Assembly (NCBI GenBank): GCA_963556255.1
Contig: OY744613.1
Span: 52,888,949-52,952,948, forward strand
Direction: 5' to 3'
Length of the DNA stretch: 64,000 bases
Source: Allolobophora icterica
Taxonomy: Eukaryota; Annelida; Clitellata; Crassiclitellata; Lumbricidae
Shown: in pieces, positions 31,254 to 43,030 of the stretch
How the letters are laid out: every line of letters begins with the position of its first letter
Position numbering within the stretch: position 1 is the first letter of the stretch
The notes under the pieces: model-generated
Told to the model about the DNA's origin: nothing
Database searches by the model: none
What the model saw: only the letters and a program-made list of their open reading frames with translations
Made by a program: the position numbers and the translations under genes

Positions 31254-32807
31254 CTATATGAAATTACAATTCATTTGAATCGTACGTAGGTCGGCAACTA
31301 AGTCATCAGGTTGACAGAATCGATGGCTAGAACAATGCTCTCGAAATTCCATTTCCTTTTCAAGCAATTCGTCACATATACCACATCCGAAAGATTGCGG
31401 AAAAGACGCTTTTGCATTCACAGGATATTTGAATTTCTTATTACACAGACATTCTCCATCTCTCATTTCCGGTAAAGGACATGGAATTCCAATAGAATCC
31501 GGATATATGTTCTTTGACAAATGTTCATTTGGTTTATCTGTATTACTACATGTGACGAAATGTTCAGATAGGTTAGCAGTTACTTCACTTCCCATTGTCA
31601 GATCCTCTGGCTGAGTTCCTGCATGCAGTTTAAACCGCTTCGATGAAGAACTGGTCTTGGTATAAGGTTTATTGCGCATGTGTTGCTTCTCAGTTGCATG
31701 AGTTCTTCTGTGTTTCTTTAGACTTCCACTTTGTGAGAATCCTTTATTACAAACCTCACATATGTATGGCTTCTCACCAGTATGGGTTCTTATGTGCATT
31801 TTCAGATGACCAAGCTTAGCAAATGCTTTCTGACATAGCTGGCACATGTATGCTTTTTCGCCAGTATGGGCTCTCATATGCCTTTTCAGATGACTGGGGT
31901 CAGCAAATGATTTATGACACAGGTGACAACTGTATGGTTTTTCTCCTGTATGGGTTCTCATGTGCTTTTTCAGATTACCACCTTCAATAAATTTTTTCTG
32001 ACATAGCTGGCACCTGTATGGTTTTTCTCCTGTATGGGTTCTCACGTGCCTTTTCAGATTACCAGCTTCAATAAATGATTTCAGACATAGCTGGCACCTG
32101 TGTGGTTTTTCACCAGTATGGGTTCTCATGTGCCATATCAAATTACTAGCTTGAGCAAATGTTTTCTGACATAAGTGGCACCTGTATGGTTTTTCTCCTG
32201 TATGGGTTCTCATGTGCGCTTTCAGAATATCATCTCTAGAAAATGATTTCTGACATAACTGGCACCTGTATGGTTTTTCTCCTGTATGGGTTCTCACGTG
32301 TTTTTTCAGAGAATCATGATAAGTAAATGCCTTCTGGCATAACTTGCACCTGTATGGTTTTTCTCCTGTATGGGTTTTCATGTGCGTTTTCAGATTATTA
32401 CCTTGACTAAATGATTTCTGACACAGCTGGCACCTGTAAGGTTTTTCACCTGTATGGGTTCTCATGTGCCCTTTCAAATGACTAGCTTGCGCAAATGCTT
32501 TCTGACATAAGTGGCACCTGTATGGTTTTTCTCCTGCATGGGTTCTCATGTGTTTTTTCAGAGAACCATTATTAGCAAATGATTTCTGGCATAACTTGCA
32601 TCTGTATGGTTTTTCGCCAGTATGGGTTCTCATGTGCGCTTTCAGAATATCATCTCTAGAAAATGATTTCTGACATAACTGGCACCTGTATGGTTTTTCT
32701 CCTGTATGGGTTCTCATGTGTGTTTTCAGAGAACCATGAATAGCAAATGATTTCTGGCACAACTTGCACCTGAATGGTTTCTCTCCATTATGGGTTCTTG
32801 TGTGCAT
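31254..32807 (-). CDS. C2H2 zinc-finger protein ZNF-A4
   Basis: The largest ZNF-A copy. The frame runs 546 codons back to 32,894, but opens at a TTG right after a stop. The first ATG (32,807, KMHTRTHNGEKP) matches the ZNF-A2 start and gives 517 residues. Before it lies a degenerate finger (CKIAGKPF, second Cys lost). Thirteen canonical fingers follow, then the Ser/Thr-rich linker and the tail finger [17 protein letters not shown] then CSSH, ending TIQMNCNFI. Two fingers five apart have the same recognition segment (SFSRDDILKAH), suggesting block duplication of fingers within the gene. A strong donor-like AGGTGAGT lies just upstream, so a spliced 5' exon is possible. The P-like transposon sits about 1.3 kb upstream of the gene. 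Confidence 0.88.
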   Translation of the reverse strand: MHTRTHNGEKPFRCKLCQKSFAIHGSLKTHMRTHTGEKPYRCQLCQKSFSRDDILKAHMRTHTGEKPYRCKLCQKSFANNGSLKKHMRTHAGEKPYRCHLCQKAFAQASHLKGHMRTHTGEKPYRCQLCQKSFSQGNNLKTHMKTHTGEKPYRCKLCQKAFTYHDSLKKHVRTHTGEKPYRCQLCQKSFSRDDILKAHMRTHTGEKPYRCHLCQKTFAQASNLIWHMRTHTGEKPHRCQLCLKSFIEAGNLKRHVRTHTGEKPYRCQLCQKKFIEGGNLKKHMRTHTGEKPYSCHLCHKSFADPSHLKRHMRAHTGEKAYMCQLCQKAFAKLGHLKMHIRTHTGEKPYICEVCNKGFSQSGSLKKHRRTHATEKQHMRNKPYTKTSSSSKRFKLHAGTQPEDLTMGSEVTANLSEHFVTCSNTDKPNEHLSKNIYPDSIGIPCPLPEMRDGECLCNKKFKYPVNAKASFPQSFGCGICDELLEKEMEFREHCSSHRFCQPDDLVADLRTIQMNCNFI

Positions 32808-32894
32808 TTTCAGATTACTACCCTGATCAAATGGCTTCCCAGCTATCTTGCACCTGTATGGTTTTTCCTCCCGTTTGGGTTCTCGTATTAGCAA

Positions 32895-34225
32895 TCAGAC
32901 TCACCTAATTGATAATGACATTTTGTCTTCAGTATTTTGACAATACGTGTTCTTTGTTGAGCTCTTAGATGATCACCTTGAGCATACGGTTTCAGAAATA
33001 ACTGATATCTGTGTGGTTTCTTAAATGTTTCGTGTGTGCTTTTCCAATTACCAGATTTCAAACAAAGTTGTTGAAATGTGTATAGTTTTTCATAAGCCTA
33101 TTTCTGGTAGCCATAAGTTTCAAAGCTTCTGCCTTATGTAAACTCTTTCTGCAATTGTTGTTTTCACAGCCTTTCCAGCACCAGAAGTGTCCAGTTTCTC
33201 ACTTTATCGACGACTTCTTTTAAGTTTGCGTTTCAGATGCTAAGGAGAATAGTTCACGTTTCATCTGTCAGTAGTAGTTAGTTTTCGAGTAAATTAAAAT
33301 TAATCACAGCAAACCGTTAGGCTATTGTTTAGTTTGATTTCACCCGAAGGTCACATAGATGATTATTGAGAAAGTTGTAGTTAAATACATCCGCTGTAAG
33401 GTTCTTGATGAAGGTTAGTGAGATGTAGACATTGCTTTATAACTGGATTTCGAAATTGTAACAGAATGTTGAGCGTCTTCCTCTTCTAATTGCTAAAAAG
33501 AACAGTAAACCCTCAATATTAATAAGCTTGAAATGTAGAACATAATTTCTTTGCTGATCTTTACAGTAGAATTACTGCTTTTCATTCGTAGTCGAGTGCA
33601 GAGTTAGTAATATTGGCAAGACACAGTTCCGTGAATTCTTTAACTAATTATCTGCTTAGAATTTGTCTTGATTGAACCCTTAATCTTACAGTTCTGTCTC
33701 AAAACAGGCTAGACTGACAAATTATCTTAGAAGTACACCATTCCATGAAAATTCATCCAAAATAAGGTAAATCATATCTTCATAGTAGTTTCAAAGTAGT
33801 AGTTTCAAAAGTAGCATCGCTAAAAGTTGGCAAATTTCTTTAACCGATTATATCATAATTTTATTTTATGAAGACACGATTTAAAACTGACAACTGAATT
33901 CTGCACTGAGCACATCAGAGATAAAAGGGACACCTTTACTTAGATTAAATGTTCAGCTTATGTTGCAGATTAATAAATGCATAAGCGGACATCGTCCGTC
34001 CGGGTGGTTCTTTGCCCACTTGCATATTCCAGCAAGAACTCGGTCGTCCACGAAACACGTTACTTGCACAGAGGACAACGAGGGGGTGGGTGGTATGGTT
34101 GCCTCTGAACATCAGATTATGTAAGAGATGCTTAATGTCCCATTCCAAAAAGCAAGAAGGACAGATGATGGAGAATATCGACGCTTGGAAATGATGTTTC
34201 ATAAAAACACCGGGAGGCAGGAGAC
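32895..34225. repeat. 5' flank of ZNF-A4
   Basis: Reverse-complement counterpart of 15,503-17,010, ending exactly at the P-like element's target duplication. No gene; the short frames are shared flank sequence. Confidence 0.6.
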
Positions 34226-34349
34226 GCGAAACCCATAGATATAATAAACCTGGATACAGCATGCCGTAAATGTTTGATTCCAACATCTAAAATTAGCCAG
34301 TGACGTCATGGGTTGTAGAAAGCAGACTTTACGGTACAATCAATAGAAA

Positions 34350-34725
34350 CTCTCATAATCGTAGTTATAAACTCTAAATTTCTAAAGCGCTACTTTTAAG
34401 CTAAGCGCACGGCACCATCTTATTCGAGAGTGCTGCGTCGTGTCAGAAGGGTTGTCCTTGTCCAGGGATATCGAGTTGAGTTCCGATTGCCAGAGAGGAG
34501 GCAGAGCAGCACGCTTCTTTCAGGATGAGAAAGCTTGTAAGACACATTTGGATGGATTGGAAGGAGTTCTTTAAGAGGTGAGATTTCAATTTGGACTGGA
34601 AAGCCTGTGTGGTGTTGAGGCAGATGACGGAGAATTTTAGGCGAGTACACTGGGAATGGGAGAGAGCGAGGTAGGATGCACGGATAGAGCTAGATGATGA
34701 AGTTTGCGAAGATACTTTGGCCAAG
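34350..34725 (-). mobile_element. L2/CR1-like 3' fragment inside the P-like element
   Basis: The minus strand encodes TTQAFQSKLKSHLLKNSF, like the 'AFKSxLKTHLF' end of L2/CR1 polyproteins. A tail with TAGCGCTTTAGAAATTTAGA follows. It lies between the transposase stop and the left TIR and has no other domain. Confidence 0.5.
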
Positions 34726-35275
34726 AGTATTTATTGTGAAAAGTTGTAGGTTAGTGATAGGCCCTTGAAGTGGATGCACTTATGAATTTTCAGCCAGTGG
34801 AGTGATTTAAGGTCAGAGGTGGGAATGGTGGTTGGGTATCCTAATGACAGATGGGGCTAGTTAATTCTTAATGAATTTTACTTCTTGTTTTCTAGTGCAA
34901 AGTTTCTATACATAGGCCTACATATTTCCCAAACAAGTTTAATAGTGCTGTAGGCTTAGCCTTTTGGTAGAAAATTAAGATATTGAGGGATATGTAGTTA
35001 TAATAAACCATTACTTTAAAGGTTAAAATTAATGGAATGAAATCTCTACTATAATAATTGCTAATAAATTAAAATATTTGTAATTATGAGAATTTTTACA
35101 TAACAACACAATTGTTATTTTTACTGTATATTGACAAAATGCTTCCAACATGCAACATAGCAAATGACCTTTAATAAACACTAATGCAAAATTATTTCAT
35201 CTGTACAAAATGAACTCATAACTTGACATTGTTATTAGATGGTTCTTGGCATGGTTATTTTGATTTATAAAGTTA

Positions 35276-35486
35276 TCAATGTGCAGGGGCGTAGCTTTGG
35301 TCTAAAAAGTGGGGGTACCAATTTCTTACATAAATGAAGCAAGGCTGAGACTGTGCTTTCTGGGAAGGCACAATAACAAAATATTGACCGACATTGTTCA
35401 AAAAGTCTGGGTACTGTACCCCAGTCCAAAAAGTGGGGGGTACGGGTACCCCTCGTACCCCCACAAATTACACCTATGTCAATGTG
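35276..35486. mobile_element. hAT-like MITE with perfect 8-bp target duplication
   Basis: A 195-bp element (35,284-35,478) with ends CAGGGGCGTAGC and (reverse complement) CATAGGTGTAATTT. It is flanked by TCAATGTG at 35,276-35,283 and 35,479-35,486. It is related to the MITE at 6,531-6,929. It lies about 260 bp downstream of the transposase stop, within the P-like element. Confidence 0.88.
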
Positions 35487-35738
35487 TGTAAACTTGGCAT
35501 GCCCACAGCTGGAACTAATAATAATAATACTACTTAAAGATCAGTACTATAGACCTAGTAAGTTATTTATGTGTACTGATGAGCTCACAAACAAATACAA
35601 ATTTAAAAACTATATTTTCTACAGAACATTTTCTTGGAGAAACTGTACAGCTTGACTCAATATTCACTTCAAAAATGAACGTGGCTATCTTCTATTACGT
35701 GTACACGTACAATTCAAAGCATGTCTGATTTAAGACCC

Positions 35739-38700
35739 CTATTGATTCTTAAACAGAATAAGCTTTGTGAGAGTGTTTCGAACTCGGGTTCCTTGGAGTC
35801 GAATTGTTTCTGCACTTGCGATATGGTGAACCCGGACATCGACATAAGAGTCAATAATCAAATTAATCAGCAAGATCATATGATTGTCCTCCACAGGCAA
35901 ATCTTCAATGTGTTCCTTCAGACCAATGAATAGTTGTTTTCCTGCCAAATGTTTTCTAATCGCTAACTTCATCGCTGGAACTTTCTTCATGAAGTCCTTC
36001 ATGAACTTAAATCCTCCTGACACTCCTTGTCGTATGAATTTTTCCGTTGTCCTGCAGATTAAGATTACGTCCGCAGATGGCCTTAACAGATGACCGCGAC
36101 TCTTCTTATCCACTAGCAAACATGACGATTTATCATCGCATACTGCATTACTGCAAGCTGTACAATGGATCAGTCGCCGAACTTTTCTTGCAACAAAACC
36201 CCCAATGTACTTCACAACTTCGTCAGAGTATTCAGACAATTGCGTTGGGGACATGTGCAACATGTCCGACTTGTCGCAGTGTTCTGTTCCTGTGTTTGCT
36301 TCTGAGGCAGTTGTTGTAAAATCGTCGTTTTTCATTCGCCATTCTAACTGGTTGATTATAACTGGTGAGCTTGAAATAGATAGAATGCCTGTTGTGTCTT
36401 GGGCCAGACAGTTGCCAGATTTAATGTTTCTGAGTGCATGGTGAACAACCAGTCGCTTGTATGTTGACATGAATTGACGAGCTGTCGGATTATTGTTATA
36501 GCCACCTTGACTCCGGATTGCACTAAAGAACATTTCGAGGTGATCCTGACTAAGCTTGTAAGTCAGTAAAAATTTGAAATGACTGTTACCAGGATCAAGA
36601 AGCATTCTGCTTAATTGAACCACACTTTGTAAGCAGATCACAAATCCAATGAAGCCAGTCTTCCTATTCGTCTCATGCATAAATTTTCCACTGCTATCTT
36701 TCAAATTCAAAAGATACAAAGACGCTAGGTCAACAAATTGAGAGATCTTTTCAAGGTTTCTAATTGATATGGGTTGCTTGAAATCTTTGCCTAGAAAATT
36801 TCGGCTATTAAGAATATCAAAACATTGATCAATAATCTTAATAAAAGTTGCTGTAGCATGACAGTCTTGAAAGTTTTGTAGGTTCAGTTGGTCTGAACAA
36901 AATTCAAGAGCATCTGCAACACTTCTGCTGAGCAACTGAGCAGCTAATTTCACTTTCATTTTTTGTCGCTGCCATTCCATGTGATGCTTTTTTAACTTGT
37001 TTCCAGCATGTAGTCCTTCGTTGGCCTGAAGATCAAACAACTTTTCAATAAAGTTATAATTTACAGTACCATTGTTACAGTCAACAAATACTTTCTTCTC
37101 TCCAAAACAATTCCTGATCAATTTCAACATGTGACATGCATCCAGTAAAACAAAAACTGGTTGATCATTGCTTGGATGAGGGAACCAAGTTTTCAAATTA
37201 TGGACATTTGACAGGTCTGCCCCCAAAATTTTCAACATTGCCAGATTTGATGAGGCTCCATCAAATGTTAGGGAAACCACTCTAACTCCTGTTGTATAAA
37301 TTTTGACCAAACACTCTGTAATGATGTTCGCTTTCTCCTTTGCGTCCAGGCCATCGGTTAAAAAATACCCTACTGGTAACTTCCAGTGTCCATTGACAGC
37401 CACCAGCATCAGAACAAACGCTTCCTTCGCAACTCCAACACCGTCATCATCAAAACCAGTACCGTAATTTACAAACCCATAGGATCTGTTGCCATCCCAT
37501 TCAACCTGTTTCCGTATAGACATTTCGTCCATCATGAGTGCACAGATAACTTCACGATTTTCCTGTTGTTGGCATTTTGAAGCGAGCATTTTCAACGCCT
37601 CATCTGTGAATCCAGGTTGTCCATTTACACTGCTGTACCACCGTCTCAGAGTGTTTGGGTGAGGAAGACAAGTGTTGAACGTTTTTCTGACATACTCGTA
37701 AGCCTTTGCTGAATAGAAATGCAAAGTGAGGGCAAATGTACGCAACGATGGTGGGTACTTGACTTTGTTCTTGCCTTTCATTTGCCGCTGAATTAGATCT
37801 TTAACTTCTGCACCAATGTTTTCCAGATTTGTTGATGCTTGCTCGTTTATTAATTTTTTATCTTGAAGCTCTTCCAAAACGTTCTTAAGGGAAATATAAC
37901 GCTTTTTCATACGTCGACATTGTTGCATGAGCCCCTTCACACGCTTTCGCTGCAACTGGTAAGCATGTAAAACAAACCGCAACTTTTTTCTAATTTCTGT
38001 CAAACTGTCAGTCTCTTTGTCAGCACAGTCACCAACATATCGAATTGTAGGAGCTTGTTTGTATTTCAGTGATCTTACAGTACCTCTGCTGTTCACATTG
38101 ATCTGATCAGAGGTCTTTGTAATTTCAACATCATCTGTGGACTGTGGAAAATTTCGATTCAGCGGAGGTTTGCGAGTTTTCACTTTCTTTGGAGCCAAGT
38201 GATCTGGAAATGCAAAGACACTAGGGACAGCATCTGCTTTTAAATACCGTCTAGAGCAAAATCCAGAATTTTTGCTTTTATCAAATGCCTCCTCGACAAA
38301 ATGATCCGAACAGATGTAACTCCCTGAAGTTGGTTTGAAATTCTTTCGCTTAGTTGCTATAATCCATTTTTCAAGAAGACCAGCATTTTTTGGAAATCTA
38401 ACAAAACACAAGAAATGGTAAATGTTTTTGCGCTTGTGATGCTTGCATGGAAAACATTGATTTAGAAGGCCCTAATGGTGGCATGAGGTGAATGGAATCT
38501 GGCCTAACCAATTGTTTGACCATATATCTCCATGGTAAAAACAGTGCTCAGTAAACTCACATGATTTCCAAAACTTGTGCACTATAATATGCCATTATAA
38601 TAGCCTTTCTTAAAGCCTGAGAACATGTAAGTAAGTCAGTAAGTACATTCTTTAATGAATGCTATCAAACGCACAGCGCTTTATAGACAATATTACACAG

Positions 38701-39515
38701 AGAGGAAAGAAAATAGAACAATGAAGTAATAACGTTAGTTAGATCAAAAATGAAATAATAGCAACAGAGCCTAACTGTACAGCATCCTACCCAGGAAACC
38801 TCGTCGGGTAAGAGAGTCAAATCTAGAGAGAACCAGATTATGAAAACGCGGGCGCAAATCACACCTGGTCTTTAGAACGGGAGGTAGAAGGTCATGGAGG
38901 AGGTGACTAAGGTTTTAAAGAATGTTATCAGCTTTTTGCAGAGTTCCTCACATGTTGGAAAAGGAGGGAGGTAGCCAAGACGAATCAGCTAAATGCAACT
39001 AAATATATCAATCTTTTATTCACCAACCAAATATGGTAGCACAAAAACAAACGATACAGCATTCACTGGACAGTAGACCTGCCCATACAATGCTAATTAA
39101 ACATATTACACAGTCCACATGTATAACAACAATTTCACAGCTCAAACTGGTCTATTCTGGGTGTCTATAGACTATATTACATGTGATTATTCAAGTTATA
39201 TCATCACATGTTAGGTTGTCCAAATTTGGATGGGCCGTATTAAGAAATCGACTAAATGTAAATGAACACGATTTCTATAGCGATCGCATTGCCTCGATTC
39301 TGCTAAAGTTGACTAAATGTAAAAGGTTGTACTAAATGAACACGTTTTCTATAGCGATCGCACTGGATTCTGCTCACATTTTCAATGAACTGGTCGGGTG
39401 AGATCTGGCGCAGTATATGTTTAGCAATATTAGTCTTTACTAACCTGTGAAACGTGCGTAATCCTCCAGTAACATGCTTTGCTGTGCATCCGTAAGCAGC
39501 ACATGATTTAGTCAT
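35739..39515 (-). CDS. THAP-domain P-element-type transposase (THAP9-like), two exons
   Basis: Exon 1 is 39,515-39,445 (71 nt) and exon 2 is 38,397-35,739. GT (after CACAG) and AG (TTTTGTTAG) bound a 1,047-nt intron. Joining gives FHRFPKN, the expected THAP sequence, and a 909-residue protein. The THAP zinc finger (residues 1-85) has C5, C10, C53 and H56 and an AVPSVF motif. A basic, probably coiled-coil region follows (about 155-210). The RNase H-like core has candidate acidic residues in LMMDEMS (about D314), LTFDGASSN (about D403) and SQDHLEMFF (D642/E645), plus DACHMLKLIRN. The NNNPTARQF motif, typical of THAP9/P transposases, follows. By family it binds element ends and carries out cut-and-paste transposition in the nucleus. 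No stop or frameshift is seen, so it may be active. Confidence 0.92.
38636..39000 (-). mobile_element. L2/CR1-like 3' fragment in the transposase intron
   Basis: In minus-strand reading it ends TCTATAAAGCGCTGTGCG with an (ACTT)n-like tail, typical of an L2/CR1 3' end. Coding similarity upstream is weak (a short CARVFIIWFSLDLTLL frame). It makes up a large part of the transposase intron. Confidence 0.5.
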
Positions 39516-39759
39516 TTTTCGATAAAATTTACTTAAACTAATCGGCTCAATTTAGATAAACAACGTTAAAACTCCATCGCACACGATAACCTTATCAAGC
39601 TTTCTTCAACCCATGACGTCACACACCATAGATAGGTACTGACTCATGAAAAGTTCAGATTTAGCCTGGGAGCTGGCTTGCATACACCATCCAGGTTTAT
39701 TATATCTATGGCGAAACCGCACCCTATCTATCCCAAGCACGATGAAACGCCAAAAGCTA

Positions 39760-40200
39760 ATGTGTGTATCGTTTGTCAGGAGAGGTTGCAAGGTCATTTC
39801 TCTCGTCAACCGGCAAAACTCTGGTCCAAAACAATATCATCTAAGGATAGCAGCTTGGAATATTCGAACAATGCAAAGAGCTGGGAAGTCAGCAATAGTA
39901 GAAAGTGAAATGAGAAAGGCAAGAATGCAGATCCTGGAGTTCAGAGAGGTCAGATGGAAGAATGATGGAGACTTCACCAGTGATGTAAAATGAATTATAA
40001 ATACACTCGGGAGCGGATGAGTACCAAAGAGGAGTCGCATTGCTGGTTGGTGGAAAGGATGGTTGCAAATTGTGTCACCAGCATCGAGATAAATTGAGAG
40101 AGACTTATGGAAGGTGCGTGGGAGGGTGAAATTCTAAGTTCTAGATCGCCAGTAATATTTTTTTTTGTGTGGGAGGTAAGATACCCTGGAGGACGTGGCA
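39760..40200 (+). pseudogene. RTE/CFDP2-like endonuclease remnant
   Basis: The plus strand encodes LRIAAWNIRTMQRAGKSA, then RKARMQILEFREVRW and KNDGDFTSDVK before a stop. Frameshifted pieces continue (RIAGWWKGW, like 'RGVALLVG'). These are the first motifs of the RTE endonuclease domain. Catalytic downstream motifs and the RT are missing. It adjoins the right target duplication of the P-like element. Confidence 0.65.
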
Positions 40201-41173
40201 TGGTTCATGACTGATAGTTCAAAACAGGCCAGTATCTGCGGCCTCGGTCAAGAACACCAGACCTAGGTTGGATGGCAGTCCTGAGTAAGCCGCTGCGCTT
40301 GGTCCAGTGTAACATGCATTCCAGCCTGTCGCTAACGTTTTTGTTGGTATATTCCCACAAGGCTGGGGAGGCGAGCTACAGTGGTTACCACAGCCACCTC
40401 ATTAAACCCCTAGCCGCAATAATTGTTCTGGTTAACGGCTGGCTTGAGCAAAATTACGTCGCGAGGGTCGGTTATGGCTGACGATGTATGTGTGCGACTA
40501 AAAAAGCTATACCTGCGAGTGGAAGCTGGATTTTAAAATTCAGGCACCCCGATTGTACATGATCGTCACTTTTTAGTCGTCTCTCACCCGAATTAAATTT
40601 CTGCAATGAAAATATCCAGCTTCCACTCGCAGGTAGGGCCTATAGCTTTTAATTGCACAAAATGCATAGCCTAATATAAGTCGATTGGCTACACTGACCC
40701 TAACCCTAATCCCTAAGTATTTATGAACTGCTGTACGTGTTGGGATTTGGGAATATGCGAACTCCACATTACAAGGAACTATGTCTAGCGACATCCAGTG
40801 GTCTAAGGTTCGTCGGACCGCAGACATCGTCTGTGGGAGAATAACACATTAAGCTCAACCATTATTTTTAGCAACTATCTGCTGTCGGTAATTAAATGTG
40901 TTCGTCCACTAAATTATATGCACAATGTACAGAATCTAACCATGTTTGGCAGTAAAGTGGAATATTCCAATAATCTGATCTATGCTGTCATCAGCACAAA
41001 ATGGCGAATGATTTAAAATGTTCAATAAAATGAAAATGAAACGGAAGCTTTCGAGAGTGCATCCTGTCATCTAGCGAATAGGTTTTAACGAACCCGCATC
41101 ATCTAGATTTTACGCGCATGAGCATTATTAAAAGTCACATTCCTGAGATTACTATTTTTTACATTCAAATAGT
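40201..41173. repeat. Spacer with foldback element (40,505-40,640)
   Basis: Inverted counterpart of 13,715-15,010. The foldback arms (AGCTATACCTGCGAGTGG and its complement, with GGCCTATAG added beside the second arm) sit at about 40,505-40,530 and 40,618-40,650. No gene; the 84-codon minus frame at 40,573-40,827 reads across the foldback and is not credible. Confidence 0.55.
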
Positions 41174-41976
41174 ATTCGAACTAGGGGTCAGCCGGAAATC
41201 GCCTCGGACATTTGCCTCGGCCGAATATCTCGTTTTTTGGCACTATTCGGAAGTATTCGCCTCGGAAAATACTGTACACGCAAATAGTTGCTTGTCTGCC
41301 TTGCATGTCGGAATTTGTAGGCTCATAATATGAGGTTTGAGCTTCATCTAGCATATTCATCTTGAAGAAGAAAAGTACAAAAAAAACACCAACACCGGAA
41401 GCCCACAACGGAAGTTAAGCCCATTTCATTTGAATATTTATTTCAAAAAATCAAAAATGTATCAGTCAGTTATTATAAGTACAGAAATTTATTTCGATAA
41501 TTTTTCATTACATGACATAACATAACATAACATAACATAACATAACATAACACTTTATTGGTCCACATTGATTGTACAAAATATTCATAAAGTGACAGTT
41601 GTATTTTTTAAAACCCAAATTGAACCATATGATTCATAGTCAACACCACAGTTAACAGTTAATACAGTACAAACTTAGCAACTTGACGAATTCAATCAGC
41701 ACCCTAAGTAACTGGGCTACTTGACTAAGTCCTGATTCATACCAGGTGCTGAATTTACCCATGATGTAAGTTGGGTATGTTCTGTGTTATGACGTCATGT
41801 GGAGATCATTTGGACGCAACAGGAGACCCAGAAGGGATGAGGTCATGAAATTGTGAAGCTTCGCATCTGGAACAAATGGTACTCGGTTCGTACCCGGATC
41901 CGGCAAATAGTACATCCAAATACTCGGATTTGGTACTCGGTGGAAAATGTCTACCCGGCTGATCCCTAATTCGAAC
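41174..41976. mobile_element. hAT-type element, paralogue of 12,910-13,714
   Basis: A 787-bp element (41,182-41,968) with TAGGGGTCAGCCGG / TAGGGATCAGCCGG ends and ATTCGAAC target duplications on both sides. It contains an (AACAT)n run at 41,515-41,550. Same insertion event as the 12.9-kb copy, carried along by block duplication. Confidence 0.85.
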
Positions 41977-41980
41977 CACT

Positions 41981-42305
41981 ATGGCCAAACTCGAGCCTTT
42001 TATTGCATTGGTCCGGCTCTTTCATCATCATCATGCGTCATCACACAGTAGGGCTACTTGCTATGGTGCCACTCAACCTGTGCTCAGCAGCGCCACCATT
42101 TGGAATCAACTCCTTCTAATGACAAGTGCCTCTTTGTTAGCTGGTGGCGCAACTGCCTCGTTCTGCTTCTTAAAAACCACTTTCTATTCACTGGGTCTTT
42201 CGAACTAGGAGCAACTCTGTGAGAGGCGCTTTATAAATGTAAGATACAATACAATACAATACAATACAATACAATACAATACAATACAATACAATACAAT
42301 AAAAC
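41981..42305 (+). mobile_element. L2/CR1-like 3' fragment
   Basis: Plus-strand counterpart of 12,585-12,900: a frame ending SATIWNQLLLMTSASLLAGG and SFCFLKTTFYSLGLSN. Then come the 3' end GGCGCTTTATAAATGTAAGA and the (ATACA)n tail at 42,241-42,300. Confidence 0.7.
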
Positions 42306-42393
42306 ATTACACTGTTTTAGATATAGGGTAAGCAAGCGCTGCAATGCAACCTTGGACTTACATGTAGTTAGTGGTAGGCTATGCTTTATTCCT

Positions 42394-42770
42394 TTAGAAT
42401 AGTTTGTATTGTTGAAAAGTAAGCCTAATTATATTTAGAATATTCTTGGATACATAGGCCTAGTTCATTTTCAAAACCCACATCATTTCTTTTTTTATCC
42501 AAAAAGTACAAATTGTTTCTGGATAATTATCAGATATCGTGAAATGGACCGGTGCCTTTGTTAAAAAATATATAATTTCGAGATGCATTCATATATTTTA
42601 CAACTAAATATACCATTCTTGTCAGAAATGAATGCTGAATCAAATGCTCTATTACATGATATGATACTTGAAACCAAACACGAAATTCCGGGGGGGGGGA
42701 GGTAACCAAGTTAAACCAACCCCTCTTGGTAGCCGATATCGCAAAAAAACTTTGGTAGCCTGAGGGTTAA
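42394..42770 (+). mobile_element. piggyBac-like element A, copy 4 (left part deleted)
   Basis: Only the right third remains, from GAATAGTTTGTATTGTTG to CTTGGTAGCC...TGAGGG and TTAA at 42,767-42,770. Compared with copy 3, the flank CTTTATTCCTTT is joined directly to internal sequence TTTAGAATAG. This implies a roughly 0.65-0.8-kb deletion at a few bases of shared T-rich sequence that removed the transposase tail. Confidence 0.75.
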
Positions 42771-42837
42771 CATAAGTGCTTTTTTTCCGCCCGCCCATAA
42801 TTATTCCGTTCCGGCACCTATTCTTGCGTTCCGGAAC

Positions 42838-43030
42838 CTTTTTTTCAGGCACGTAACTAGGATTTTTCGTTTGGGGGGCTTAAGCCTTGAACATGGCAAC
42901 ATTTATACAGTGTTCATACGAATTTTAGCCGTAGGCATACAACGGCTTGACTTGTTTGGGGGGGCTTCAACTTCGTTTGGGGGGCTTAAGCCCCCCCAAG
43001 CCCAACGCTAGATACGTCCCTGCTTTTTTT
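42838..43030. mobile_element. hAT-like MITE with 8-bp target duplication
   Basis: A 177-bp element (42,846-43,022) with ends CAGGCACGTAACTAG and (reverse complement) CAGGGACGTATCTAG. It is flanked by CTTTTTTT on both sides. Internal GGGGGGCTTAAGCCCCCC-type palindromes are present. No coding capacity. Confidence 0.8.

Larger units (their letters stand above)
34226..39718 (-). mobile_element. P-element-superfamily transposon, apparently full length
   Basis: The element spans 34,234-39,710 (5,477 bp). Terminal inverted repeats match perfectly for 22 bp beginning CATAGATATAATAAACC. The octamer GCGAAACC is duplicated at 34,226-34,233 and 39,711-39,718. The paralogous empty site is at 15,495-15,502. 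Subterminal inverted repeats (GTGACGTCATGGGTTG at 34,300-34,315, and inverted with its extension at 39,599-39,622) lie 66 and 88 bp inside the ends, as P elements also have internal inverted repeats. The 8-bp duplication, the CA-starting TIR and the THAP transposase agree with the P superfamily. Two L2-like fragments and a hAT-like MITE have inserted into non-coding parts. A second copy starts at 61,450. Confidence 0.93.

Noticed and set aside
40573..40827. 84-codon minus-strand frame (and mirror at 60,333-60,587)
   Set aside because: It runs through the foldback arms and a TTAGGG-like run; the paralogue at 14.1 kb is broken.
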